Shown: piece by piece, positions 53,641-63,400 of the stretch
How positions within the stretch are numbered: the first letter of the stretch is position 1
Layout: each line of letters begins with the position of its first letter
IMG/VR virus record: IMGVR_UViG_3300035698_017294
Span: 42,198 to 106,197 of that record
Reading direction: 5' to 3' (one strand)
Length of the DNA stretch: 64,000 nucleotides
DNA from: a virus
Position numbers and translations under genes: made by a program
The notes under the pieces: generated by a model
What the model was told of the DNA's origin: nothing
Databases searched by the model: none
What the model saw: only the letters and a program-made list of their open reading frames with translations

Positions 53641-56302
53641 CTAATAAGATCCTTACAACTCTAACTGACTTACCATTTAATTTTCGTGAAAACGAGTCTT
53701 TGTCTAAAACTCTTCCTTCCTGATGCAGCTCACTGAATATTGCTTTGCGGCTATGCCCGAAGGTTCGCCCGACCTTCTGCAGGTATTCACATACTGCAGA
53801 ATATGCTAAGTTAACTGCCATATACACTTCTTTGCCGTTATAGTAACCAACAGTTGGAATGAACCTTCGTGTTTCATCTGATACGCTGGAGGATGCTTGT
53901 ATTTTTAGCTTATTAGAAGCTAGCATTTCATGCAGCGTTTCCCAGAATATGTTGGAGGCAAGTTCCTCTTTAGCGGCTTGTAGGTTTAAACGCATTTCGT
54001 TTTCAATACGTTCGCAGAAACCCTTGATATGCTTCAGCGGATCATCCCATATAAAGTGCGCTATAAAGTAGTAGCTGGTCATCAACATAGCAAAATTTCT
54101 AGCTATACGTATTGAGTTAGGCTCGCCACGTATTAGTTCATTGAACTGTACCGTATAGTCTGCCATAACCTTGGCAAACTCTGCTGGGTCTTTACCAAGC
54201 ACCCATTGAATGTAGCGCGGCGTAAACCCACGATACTTTGCCTGCATTGCATTGCAAACTTGTCCCTTGACCAGATCGGTATCATTTTTTGATCTGTATC
54301 TGATTGTTATCATTCGGGCTAGGTTTGAGGCTTCGCCTTCAATATCATGTTCAGCTGTTATGGCCAAGTAACCGCGAATGTAGTACGATTCCTGAAATGA
54401 TGAATCCGACTTTAATCGCGAGCGAGCAGAGTCGTCGGCGTAACCTTGTAGAATGGCTATGGCCTTAGCCCAGTCATTCTTTGAGAAGTTAGCCTTCTTA
54501 AAATCATCGACATGGAAAAATGCATCCTTAAATCTGAACCCCATTTTCTGTAGCGAGTATGGGGTACTTAGCCACGATGGCACGGTTTTGAAATTACCAT
54601 AGAACATCATCATTTTATTAAGTAGCCAAGATTTACCTTTACCGGTAGTTCCCTGTAGATAGAAAATGAAACGCGACTTGTCTTCTTTTGTTAGGAATGA
54701 TCCGATAACCGGAAGCATTGCATGGGCGAACGTCGCCTCCGCGATAAAGTCATCTTCAGGGGTTGTCAGTAATGTATCACGTATATGTGTTTTTACTTCT
54801 TCAAATTCATCGTCTTCCAGCTTTATAAAGTCCAACTGCGATGCCTTGTCTTCGCCCGTTAGGTCGATTTTTATTTCACTGTTCTCTGTGATACCATCTA
54901 CATTTACAATATACGACGGCGTGTAATACGCTGTTAGTTCTGTATTGTATCCGAAGTTTTTACTTATCTCCAATTTACGCGGCTCACTAAATGCAGCGAA
55001 GGCCATTGTAAGTTCGCGGAAGTGTGTAAATGATAAATCATCGATTCCACCCGCTGTATAAAGGGCTTCACGGAATCTTGACTCTGTTGCAAGCTGTGCT
55101 GGATCAACATCGAATGGGAATGATTGCCCATCACGTTTATGTATCACACCTTTGAAATGTCGATACTTCTTAATTCCATCATCGATTTCTAGATCTTCCA
55201 TAATGTCATAAATGAAAGTAGATAATGACTGATCACCGTTAGGGCGCCTGAGGTAGTAACAATTGTGATCCACGAACATATCTACCAGAGGTCCAGTTGG
55301 TGACTGTTGCTGGGGTTCATCATCTCCGCGCGTTCTGTAATAAAATGCTATTGGAGATTTACTTTTACCTATTATTCCACATTGGCCTGGACATATCTTC
55401 TCGAACTTCGTTTCCTGCAATGTAGCACACAAGATCGGCTTAAAGCCCTTTTTAATTGCGCGCTCAATATAGTACTTAACCTTTCTGGGATCGTAATCAG
55501 AGCACTTAGATAAGAACTCCTTTTCAAAATATTCTGGACCACCATCTATACTAATGAAAAGCATCATTAGAGCTACGCGTTCCTGATCTGTTAGATGGTG
55601 AGATGCCTCAACCTTTTCTTTTAGATTACGAATGGCAGCGCAGTTCTTTTGCATTGCTTCCAGAGGATTGGCAGAGTTTAACACCTGTGCGTGGTTAGCA
55701 AACTTGATATTTTTGAAGCTAAAGTCGGGGTCTGTGAAATATGATTGTTTTTGGGTTTTTTGGTGTAATGCATACGGACCTTTGACCAAATTCCCAGATG
55801 CAGCACTCTCTTGTTTTGGAAACAGCTCTAAGTGAATTCCAGGATTTACTGGCCTTACTTTAGTAAACATGTTGTCCAACGAGTGCTTCACCATACGAGC
55901 ATCCATTGGTACTTCAAAGAATACCCAAACGTGATACCCTTTGAATCCGGACCACTCCACATAGTGTGGCAGGTTAAACTTACTAAGGACTTCTGAGACT
56001 TCTTTCACTTGTTTGTCAAGAACAGGTTTCCAGTCGTTAACGTCAAAGTCCGGTTTACCCCATTCGGACTTATTAACGTCGATATCTACTACGGCCCATT
56101 TAACCGTCCACTTCCCAGGTGGATCCTCCTTGAGTTGATAAAAGCCGAATGTGGCTTTACCCGCTAAGTGATCCTCGATATCCTGGAGACTGATTGGACG
56201 CTCAAATGCCGTATACTGTCCGTCACTTCTTTGAATTGCATAGCGAGCTTCGGTATGCACAAAAAGCTTTTTGTATTCTTCGGCTGTTAATGGGATGTCC
56301 AA
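53633..56302 (-). CDS. AEP-type primase-helicase
   Basis: An 889-residue fusion. The first 200 residues are an archaeo-eukaryotic primase-like domain: VKWAVVDIDVN (catalytic Asp73 and Asp75), VEWSGFKGYHVWVFFEVP (His124) and HLELFPKQ. A Cys-rich patch (CATL...CPGQCG) near 292-309 follows. The C-terminal part is a P-loop helicase with LQGTTGKGKSWL (551-558) and FFHVDDFKK as Walker B. It should prime and unwind phage DNA; the polymerase lies outside the window. Confidence 0.85.
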   Translation of the reverse strand: MDIPLTAEEYKKLFVHTEARYAIQRSDGQYTAFERPISLQDIEDHLAGKATFGFYQLKEDPPGKWTVKWAVVDIDVNKSEWGKPDFDVNDWKPVLDKQVKEVSEVLSKFNLPHYVEWSGFKGYHVWVFFEVPMDARMVKHSLDNMFTKVRPVNPGIHLELFPKQESAASGNLVKGPYALHQKTQKQSYFTDPDFSFKNIKFANHAQVLNSANPLEAMQKNCAAIRNLKEKVEASHHLTDQERVALMMLFISIDGGPEYFEKEFLSKCSDYDPRKVKYYIERAIKKGFKPILCATLQETKFEKICPGQCGIIGKSKSPIAFYYRTRGDDEPQQQSPTGPLVDMFVDHNCYYLRRPNGDQSLSTFIYDIMEDLEIDDGIKKYRHFKGVIHKRDGQSFPFDVDPAQLATESRFREALYTAGGIDDLSFTHFRELTMAFAAFSEPRKLEISKNFGYNTELTAYYTPSYIVNVDGITENSEIKIDLTGEDKASQLDFIKLEDDEFEEVKTHIRDTLLTTPEDDFIAEATFAHAMLPVIGSFLTKEDKSRFIFYLQGTTGKGKSWLLNKMMMFYGNFKTVPSWLSTPYSLQKMGFRFKDAFFHVDDFKKANFSKNDWAKAIAILQGYADDSARSRLKSDSSFQESYYIRGYLAITAEHDIEGEASNLARMITIRYRSKNDTDLVKGQVCNAMQAKYRGFTPRYIQWVLGKDPAEFAKVMADYTVQFNELIRGEPNSIRIARNFAMLMTSYYFIAHFIWDDPLKHIKGFCERIENEMRLNLQAAKEELASNIFWETLHEMLASNKLKIQASSSVSDETRRFIPTVGYYNGKEVYMAVNLAYSAVCEYLQKVGRTFGHSRKAIFSELHQEGRVLDKDSFSRKLNGKSVRVVRILLDD

Positions 56303-56310
56303 TTAGCCCC

Positions 56311-56724
56311 CTATTCGATTCGTAATTCTTTCCATACAACCTTGCCGGCTTTTATCAGATTTCGTATATGTTGTTGGCCTTGCGTAAGTCTAGATTTACC
56401 AGACTTAATCTCGACAAAGGCCACTTCATTATCAGCGAATACAATATAGTCTATTGGGTTGCCTAAGAAATGCGCTTGCTTAGGATTATATGGAAACGTG
56501 TCTAAAAATGGAGCCAAGGTTTCTGCTATCTGCCCGGTTCTTATTTCTGATGATTTTTTTTGTCCTAGTAATTTTTTTGAATCGACCCTAGCATTGCTAA
56601 GTTCATCAAGTTTTATGTTTAGCTCGCCTTGCATCCTGCGCAACTGTTGTCTATGCGAGGCCAAGCCGTAAGACACAGCTCCTAGTGCCGCTACTAGTAT
56701 GGCAATAATAATTAATAGTATCAT
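56311..56724 (-). CDS. Membrane-anchored Holliday-junction-resolvase-like nuclease
   Basis: A 137-residue protein: an N-terminal membrane helix (residues 2-20), a coiled segment, then FPYNPKQAHFLGNPIDYIVF, VAFVEIKSGKSRL (the ExK nuclease core) and a C-terminal GKVVWKELRIE. This is the Endonuc_Holl (PF10107-type) pattern. Anchoring may place it at the cell membrane during packaging or DNA entry. Confidence 0.85.
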   Translation of the reverse strand: MILLIIIAILVAALGAVSYGLASHRQQLRRMQGELNIKLDELSNARVDSKKLLGQKKSSEIRTGQIAETLAPFLDTFPYNPKQAHFLGNPIDYIVFADNEVAFVEIKSGKSRLTQGQQHIRNLIKAGKVVWKELRIE

Positions 56725-57122
56725 GTCTCCCTCGCGGTTGGTGGAATGTTGGCTTTATTGGTGTACGCCAGTATGCGTAATTTAGGTTGGTACCTGTGCA
56801 GGCTGCAGCAGGAGTATGCCATTGTTGGGGGTAAAGTTGTTATATCAATTTCGCGTTTAGCTTTTACTGTTTTAGCGTTATGATCAGCAAATACTACACA
56901 CTTACCACCTATATTTGCGTATGAGGGCCTAAAGAAGAACGCACAAGTTCCACATACGCGCTTAAGTAGGTGGTTTGGTAAGGGAGACTCCCCATTGTCT
57001 GTTGTAACCCCCTCTGAATAGTGCTCATATATATGGCTTTTTGTCTCTTCCTCTACAGCTTCGCTGCCAAGGTCATCTATGAACTCTTCAAAGTTATCAT
57101 ATTTTCCTCCAGGCGCACTCAT
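56721..57122 (-). CDS. Cysteine-rich hypothetical protein
   Basis: A 133-residue protein with an acidic N-terminal half, then CGTCAFFFRP, GGKCVVF, and YSCCSLHRYQP, a pattern like small iron-sulphur or zinc proteins with four Cys. Function unknown. It is coupled by ATGA to genes on both sides. Confidence 0.65.
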   Translation of the reverse strand: MSAPGGKYDNFEEFIDDLGSEAVEEETKSHIYEHYSEGVTTDNGESPLPNHLLKRVCGTCAFFFRPSYANIGGKCVVFADHNAKTVKAKREIDITTLPPTMAYSCCSLHRYQPKLRILAYTNKANIPPTARET

Positions 57123-57553
57123 CGTCTTCGCCTACGATCATAGATTGTGATACCGTTAAGATGATCCACTTCATGCTGTAACACCAATGCCTCACGCTGG
57201 TCTCTTATGGTTCGTTCTCCATCTATTTCGTCTATGATTCGTATTCGCCTATATCGTCTAGTCGCGTATGCTTGCTCAAGGGATAGGCATGCCTCTTGTG
57301 GCACGATGTAGCTGTTGGACCGGCGGAGGATTCGTGGATTTACAATAGCATATGATTTTCCAGGCAATCGAATTATGGCCACTTTAAATGGCAAACCTAT
57401 TTGAGGGGCGGCCAGGCCTAACGCCTTTCCATCCAGTTTCAGATCGGCCCAAGTTTCTTCTAATGCCGTAATAATTTCTTGATATCTGCCTACTTCTACT
57501 TCCTTGATGTCCGATAGAAATAGATCGAATGGCAAAGTTCTGCTTTCTGTCAT
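57119..57553 (-). CDS. def: Peptide deformylase
   Basis: Removes the formyl group from N-terminal Met of new proteins. The 144-residue protein has all three motifs: GLAAPQIG (46-53), EACLS (87-91, metal Cys89; cellular enzymes have EGCLS) and QHEVDH (126-131). Phage copies are short like this one. It fits with the phage tRNAs and tmRNA as control of translation. Confidence 0.93.
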   Translation of the reverse strand: MTESRTLPFDLFLSDIKEVEVGRYQEIITALEETWADLKLDGKALGLAAPQIGLPFKVAIIRLPGKSYAIVNPRILRRSNSYIVPQEACLSLEQAYATRRYRRIRIIDEIDGERTIRDQREALVLQHEVDHLNGITIYDRRRRR

Positions 57554-59010
57554 GTGTCGCCCCTTAATCCTTTTATTATTTTTTTCCTTCTAAACGACTG
57601 TGCCTTTAGGATCTGTATTTTCCTATCTACAATATCGACAATTATAGGCTTCTTATCCAGGTTTTTGCACGTACGCATGAAGCGTCCGGCACTTTGCCGA
57701 ATCTTGATAGTAGACTTGATGGGGGAACAAAAAAAGCCAACCTCTAGCGTGGGTACATCCAATCCCGTTGAGAACAATCCGTAGGTTGATATTATAACCC
57801 TAAGCTCGCCAGAACGCAAGCGCTTCATGACCTTTCTTCGATGAACTTTGGAAGCTTTTGACTTTAACACGTCTACCCTAACGGCTCCAAGCTTTTCTGC
57901 TAATCTGATCCTAGTGGCCTTTGGAATTGGTGCTATAAGAATATCGGAATTGGGTATCTGCTCATGTAAAAGCAAGCACTGTGAGATTCGTGCGCACAAC
58001 ATAGCAATTTGCTGCGTTGGGTACTCCGCAACTGCGTCTATAATGATCTGATTACGATCTTCGTCTTCTGATAGATCAGTTATCATTTCCTGATACTCAG
58101 TCGTGCTAGTTAATGGGAAGTAAAAATCGGATTTCTTTTCTGTGTATTCGGGGTATACCAAAACATCGTCCAGCTCATTCGTTGGAACTTCATGAATTTT
58201 TGGACCAGTTGCCCAGTGAATAAGCGGAGTCATACCATCGTCGCGCTCCAATGTTGCGCTAAATCCGAATTTATACATTAGTTCCAGACGCGACATTACA
58301 CTATAATAGGTAGATGCTGCAATGATGTGTACTTCGTCTACAATAACTTGCCCGAAGAATGCGTTACAAGCTTCCATTACATTTGGCCTAAACTGATGAA
58401 CAGTTTGAAATGTTGCCACAGTAATTGGACGAAATTCGCATTTGCCATCCCCCATAAATCCTATGTGCTTCTCATCAATGTCGGTAAACTCCTTTAATTG
58501 TTCCATAAACTGATTTGCCAGTTCTATCCTATTAACAAGAACTAAAGTGGGAACCTTTCGTTCAGTAATCATCTTAACCATGACGATTGTTTTACCGCTA
58601 CCGGTCATAGCCTGAACCACTCCGATTGTTCGATCCCTTACAGCGTCCACAGCGTCTTGCTGATAGCCGCGTAGGGTTCCTACAAACTTGCAGTCCTTTA
58701 TGGCTTCAGTAGCTATACCCATTCCCTTTTTTCGCGCATCGACGAAATCTATGTTCAGCTTTTGTTCTTTTACTTTTTCCAATAAAGTCGATGTGTAACC
58801 AACTGGTAAGCATATCTCCCCCTTCTTGGTCCATGTGGCGTATACGAGGCTCTTAGGGGTATTATAGCTCGATAGCTGTAGTTTTAGCTTATTTAAGTAT
58901 TCTGGGTTCTCTATGGTAAGCTCGCGGACCACGTCAGCTACCAATCGCTTTTCCCCCGTGTTGGCTGGATCCCAGCTCAGCTGTGTTGTGTTTTTTACAA
59001 TTGCTAGCAT
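57550..59010 (-). CDS. SF2 DNA helicase (UvsW/XPB-like)
   Basis: A 486-residue helicase. Motif Q/0 is LRGYQQDAV, motif I AMTGSGKT (134-141), Ia LVNRIELANQF, II VDEVHI, III FSATLERDD, V STGLDVP, VI QSAGRFMR. The DNA-binding N-terminal domain of about 100 residues recalls UvsW/RAD25. It may drive branch migration and fork rescue. Confidence 0.9.
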   Translation of the reverse strand: MLAIVKNTTQLSWDPANTGEKRLVADVVRELTIENPEYLNKLKLQLSSYNTPKSLVYATWTKKGEICLPVGYTSTLLEKVKEQKLNIDFVDARKKGMGIATEAIKDCKFVGTLRGYQQDAVDAVRDRTIGVVQAMTGSGKTIVMVKMITERKVPTLVLVNRIELANQFMEQLKEFTDIDEKHIGFMGDGKCEFRPITVATFQTVHQFRPNVMEACNAFFGQVIVDEVHIIAASTYYSVMSRLELMYKFGFSATLERDDGMTPLIHWATGPKIHEVPTNELDDVLVYPEYTEKKSDFYFPLTSTTEYQEMITDLSEDEDRNQIIIDAVAEYPTQQIAMLCARISQCLLLHEQIPNSDILIAPIPKATRIRLAEKLGAVRVDVLKSKASKVHRRKVMKRLRSGELRVIISTYGLFSTGLDVPTLEVGFFCSPIKSTIKIRQSAGRFMRTCKNLDKKPIIVDIVDRKIQILKAQSFRRKKIIKGLRGDT

Positions 59011-59564
59011 TAACGTCCTTTAATCTTGTTGTAAGTCCCTGCTATTATAGGGTTATAGTGTATTTCGTATGGCTCATCGAGTCCACACGGCAGATTATGT
59101 GCAATGCACAACCCCGGTATAGCGACAAACCTTGTTTTATTTGAAACATCTATAACTAAGTTATTCTTCACGTAATCTGAAACAATAACGTGATTACCGA
59201 TGTTGTATATTTTATTAAATAAATTAAAAATAGTACTAACGCGATTTTTTGCCATTATATCGAATGGAGGTAAATAAATAGCTACAGTTCCAGTAGCCAT
59301 ATTGCGTGCCAAATCTGCGTAATCGCCCAGCTCTAGGCCTCCTGGATGCTTTATAGCTAAAAAATCGAAGGGCTTGAAGTTTATTATCTTTCTCTTCCAA
59401 TCTGCTATCTTGCTGTCTGTCTGGCCACGATCGGAAGTACCGGCATTGACCAAAATTAATTCATAGTCTATATCATCTACATCTGATTGATTAGCGATAC
59501 TTTCCATGCTTTGATCTAATTGATTGTAAAAATTAGATCCGATCATAATAATGCTAATATCCAT
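59010..59564 (-). CDS. GT2-like glycosyltransferase (divergent)
   Basis: A protein of about 184 residues: ISIIMIGSNFYNQLDQSMESIANQ at the N-terminus, ELILVNAGTSDRG, GLELGDYADLARNMATGTVAIYLPP. The fold follows GT-A enzymes, but the DxD is replaced by PPFD, so activity is uncertain. AGGAG six bases before the ATG at 59564 fixes the start. It is far from the main glycan island. Confidence 0.7.
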   Translation of the reverse strand: MDISIIMIGSNFYNQLDQSMESIANQSDVDDIDYELILVNAGTSDRGQTDSKIADWKRKIINFKPFDFLAIKHPGGLELGDYADLARNMATGTVAIYLPPFDIMAKNRVSTIFNLFNKIYNIGNHVIVSDYVKNNLVIDVSNKTRFVAIPGLCIAHNLPCGLDEPYEIHYNPIIAGTYNKIKGR

Positions 59565-59608
59565 ATATCTCCTAACTAAATTTTGGGATATATACATCCC
59601 GATACAAA

Positions 59609-59618
59609 TCTTATACCA
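59609..59618 (-). promoter_or_regulatory. Extended -10 promoter motif (TGGTATAAGA), copy 4
   Basis: Minus-strand copy of the shared 10-mer, 45 bases upstream of the GT2-like gene. It starts the long minus-strand block. Confidence 0.5.
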
Positions 59619-59624
59619 CATATA

Positions 59625-59653
59625 TTGACAGAAATTTTTTCACGGTGTATAAT
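59625..59653 (+). promoter_or_regulatory. Perfect sigma70 promoter for the tail genes
   Basis: TTGACA (59625-59630), 17 bases, TATAAT (59648-59653): an exact consensus. It lies back to back with the minus-strand motif at 59609, making a divergent promoter region at the strand switch. Confidence 0.85.
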
Positions 59654-59688
59654 TTAGTAAGGTAAAATCAAAAAAAAATGAGAAAGCT

Positions 59689-60147
59689 ATGAAACCGAAA
59701 GAAACCACAGAAAAGAATACACAGCTAGAAGAAACCACATCGCGCGAACCGAGGATCGACCTGAATCTTGATGATGAGAAAATACAGCAACATCTTGAAG
59801 AACTGGTATTTAAGTTCGATACCGAATATACGTTTGATCTGTACGATAAGGTGCCTGTTACATTTGCAGCGCTCAACAGTAGCGCGCAGATGGAAGTTGA
59901 AGCAGAAATGAAGGATGTTAAGGGTACACATTCAGAAGTGTATCATATTTACCAAAAGAAAATACTTAGCCGCGTTTTGCGTAAATACAAGGAGGATGCT
60001 TTTAGTGCTAAAGAGTATGAACTGGCTTGGGACTTCATTGGTGGGTGGTCTAGTGTAGTACTTGACCTAGTTGTAGCACACCAGCAAGCTTTTGAAAAAG
60101 CATTGTTGGAGGCCACCAAGACAAGGTACTTTAAAAATTTATCCTAA
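59689..60147 (+). CDS. Tail assembly chaperone, short form (gpG type)
   Basis: A 152-residue acidic, largely helical protein (KPKETTEKNTQLEETT start; a DLNLDDEKIQQHLEELVFKFD segment). It is the unshifted product and should bind the tape measure protein before tail polymerisation. No sequence family is recognised; the call rests on position and the slippery site. Confidence 0.75.
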   Translation: MKPKETTEKNTQLEETTSREPRIDLNLDDEKIQQHLEELVFKFDTEYTFDLYDKVPVTFAALNSSAQMEVEAEMKDVKGTHSEVYHIYQKKILSRVLRKYKEDAFSAKEYELAWDFIGGWSSVVLDLVVAHQQAFEKALLEATKTRYFKNLS

Positions 60148-60470
60148 GCCCTGTTAATCGAATGCGTGCAGAGATGCTGATTAATGGGGCCGATGTAGCG
60201 CGTATTATGAATACACCTACAGAGAGTGCTTTGCTTTATGCTTTTGTTCATAAGGAAAAGAAACACTATCTGGAAACTGAGCTGATGTATCGTGCTACAC
60301 TTGTAGGTGAAGGGGACGAAGACGCCAAGAATTCCTTTAACAAGCTACTTAGCCAGTATTGGGATATTTTGGATCCAGCTAGACAGACCGATAGGGTTGA
60401 GTTTGCTGACAAAATGGCTGACTTCGACAAGGTCTTTAAAGACAGAACCATCGTTATAAAAGAACAGTAG
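59689..60470 (+). CDS. Tail assembly chaperone, long form (gpG-T type) by -1 frameshift
   Basis: Two frames (59689-60147 and 60162-60470) lie just before the tape-measure-like gene. The first ends with AAA AAT TTA TCC TAA, which contains the slippery heptamer A AAT TTA at 60135-60141. A -1 shift there leads in frame into the second ORF, giving a fusion of about 260 residues. This layout is the hallmark of tail assembly chaperones in long-tailed phages. Confidence 0.8.
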
Positions 60471-60474
60471 ACAT

Positions 60475-63400
60475 ATGAGAAATTCGCCCTTCGGCTTTTA
60501 TGATAACGAATACATACAATCTGCCATGTCTAAGGAGACACAGCCGCAGATGAACGCGCACCTGAACGACAAGGTGCCACATCATGTGTTTTATGCGGAA
60601 ACCTTTGGTTCCCCATCGGCCAACAGGCAGGCCCCAAACTACTATGACGGCGTCACAGAAGATAACGTACGATACCCAGAGATTTATTCCAGTACCGCAG
60701 CAATGGGCAATGCATTCGGTGCCGCGTTTGGTATGACTGCTGGTATAACTGGAGCGGTGCTGGGGGCTGGATCACCTATACCTGGCGGGTCTTTTATTGG
60801 TATGCTAGCCGGAGATTACATAGGCCGTGGTGTTGGTAATTTTGTAGGTGACACGATTGGTGCTGCGTACCAAAAAGACCTCAATGCTGCAAATTTTGTT
60901 TTCAACTCAACTAAAGGTGCAGCCGGCGGTGGGCTAAGTTGGGGCGAATCTATGTCTGCTTCGTCGCATCTACGTGACTGGTCTAATAGTAGCTTTGAAA
61001 CAAATCGCATGATCGGCGGTAAAGAGGGACTAAGCGAACTTATGTCGGATCTTACCGGTGCTGGCGCATTCAACGACATAACATCGGGAGATGACTACAC
61101 CAGGAAAGTAAAGTCCGAAATTGGTGCCCTAAAAGAGCTGCAGCAGAGACTAAAAGCATCTAAAGAAGAAATACTTGGATTCATGTCCGAGTCATACTCA
61201 ATGGGTATAGACGCTAGTAGTTTAACTGGTGGAGCGCTAGGGCGTAGCTCACTGGAACAAGGCGCCGCCCTAGGTTTCGAAGCGACACAAATAGCACAAG
61301 CTGGAATTGGTGCTGGTGGAATAGCTACGGGGTATGGACTATCAGCAGGCAGTGCTTTTAGCGCTGGTGTTACATCGCTATTTCACAGCCAAGCGCTGTA
61401 CAATACCCTTGGAGTCGCTGATAGAAAACTTGTAGACGCCAGTGGCGGAGTTGGCGGAATGGCCCAAGATAACATCCAACAAGGCTACGGCTTTATGCAG
61501 ACTGGTGCAGGCCAAGCTACTATGGCTGCTATGGTCATGGGTGGAACATCCGCGGGTGAACTCAGTAACATGAGCATGGGTAACATAATTGGGGCAGGTG
61601 CAGACGTTTTCACGAATGTTGAAACACGTGATAGGTTCACTGGCATGCAGCGTGATATCATAGGACAAATGGATCCTATGGTAATGCGCCAAACTGAAAT
61701 ATTAACCCACTTAAAAAGCGCTCAGTTATTCTACCGTCTTGGCGACAGTCCGGTCGACGAATATCTATTTAAAGGTTATTTGCAAAAGCAGCACGGGTAC
61801 ACAGCCGCCTCCGCAGATCGAGAATCTATGCAAGCCAACATGAGTTATTATGACTTTATGGCCTCTGCAGCAGAGGACGGAAGATATTCTCCATCCGATG
61901 CCAGAGCTAGGAAAAGCGGATTAGGGTCTATGCTGGGGGACGCCTCCGATGATGTAGGGCGCTTCTTTCATGGTATCACATCTCCCGTTGCAAAGGGTAT
62001 TCACGATGTTTGGTCTGATGCTGGAGAAGCAGTTCTTGGCGGGCTATCTGCCGGGGTGGCCGCAGTAGATGATGTATGGGAACGAAATATACGCTTTCGT
62101 AGGCCGACAACTATAAGCCAATCTGCCTTAGATAGTTTAGGAGCGAATGAGGCTGCGGCTAATAGCAGAAAGAGCCGGGGGTGGTACGATACTTGGACAA
62201 GTGATACGGAAATTGTCGACGAGGATGCTGCGGCTCTGCGCTATCGTCGTGATACAGTTGCAATGTTTGGTGATACAGATGGAAGTAGTCTTGACGACAT
62301 AAAAGGCGTTTTGGGCGCAGACCAGTATTCAAAAATATCAGCGGAATTACGTAATACAGCACATCAGACAGCTGCTAGAGCCTTTCGTAGCGCCGTTCAA
62401 ATGGCTGGCGGGCTAGAAAATCGCAATCTGGTTGGCGATCTTGCCCAAGGACTAGGCTTAGGCAAAACTAGCAGCTACATGCAGTGGTATGGTGAAGCAG
62501 ATACTGATGATATTTTACGCAATGCCAGTTCCGGCGAAACTGGGGGTCTAGCCGGAGTTACTCCAAATACAAACCTTAAATGGGCTAGAGGCCTATCTGG
62601 GCCAGACGCTGTTACAGTTGGAACAGAATATAACTTACACAAGTCATTTTTGTCTTCACTTACTGGTGATCAGGAGACCAATTTAATGGGGCTTGGTTTA
62701 GATTATAAGGGACAACAGTGGATGCGTGGGGCTATCAATGCTGGAGAATTCAGAGCCAGCCACTTGGATACCCCAGAAAGTGCGCGATCCAGACTTACGC
62801 AATTCGATGAATTGGGCTATGGGTTTACATCAGAAGCCACAATGCCTACGCTGGAGCAATTTAACATAATCGCTAAAGCAGATATGACTGGCGATTTTAC
62901 AAACGATGTACAAGATTTATCAGCCGATCTTGGAGGTATAGCGCCTAATCGCACTGTGGCACTTTTGCGCGGTGGGGCTGGTAATAGTGACACAGCCTCT
63001 AGCCTTTTGAGAGAAGGTAAGAGATTTGATAAAAATAGATATGCCGGCGACCTATCTAATTTTTCCGGATCAATAGAATCACTTAAGGCGCGTCGCACGG
63101 AGATAGACAAAGATCTATCTTCTGGCATGTATCAGATACTACGTTCTACCAACGTTACTCCGGAATTTGGATCGTATAGCTTTAGATCGTATAGCAAAGT
63201 TAAGGCGTCAGCAAAAGCACTAGAGATGATTGATGTGGCTGCTAACGCTTACGGCGTTGATCCTGAGGATCTTGGGGGTATTCCATCTATAGATTGGGAC
63301 GGAAAGGTATGGTCTGCTCTAAGAGATCAGAAGTTTACGATCGGAGATTTCAATAGCGAAGCTTTTGTTGGCTTGCGAGGTAACATAGACACGTATCGAT

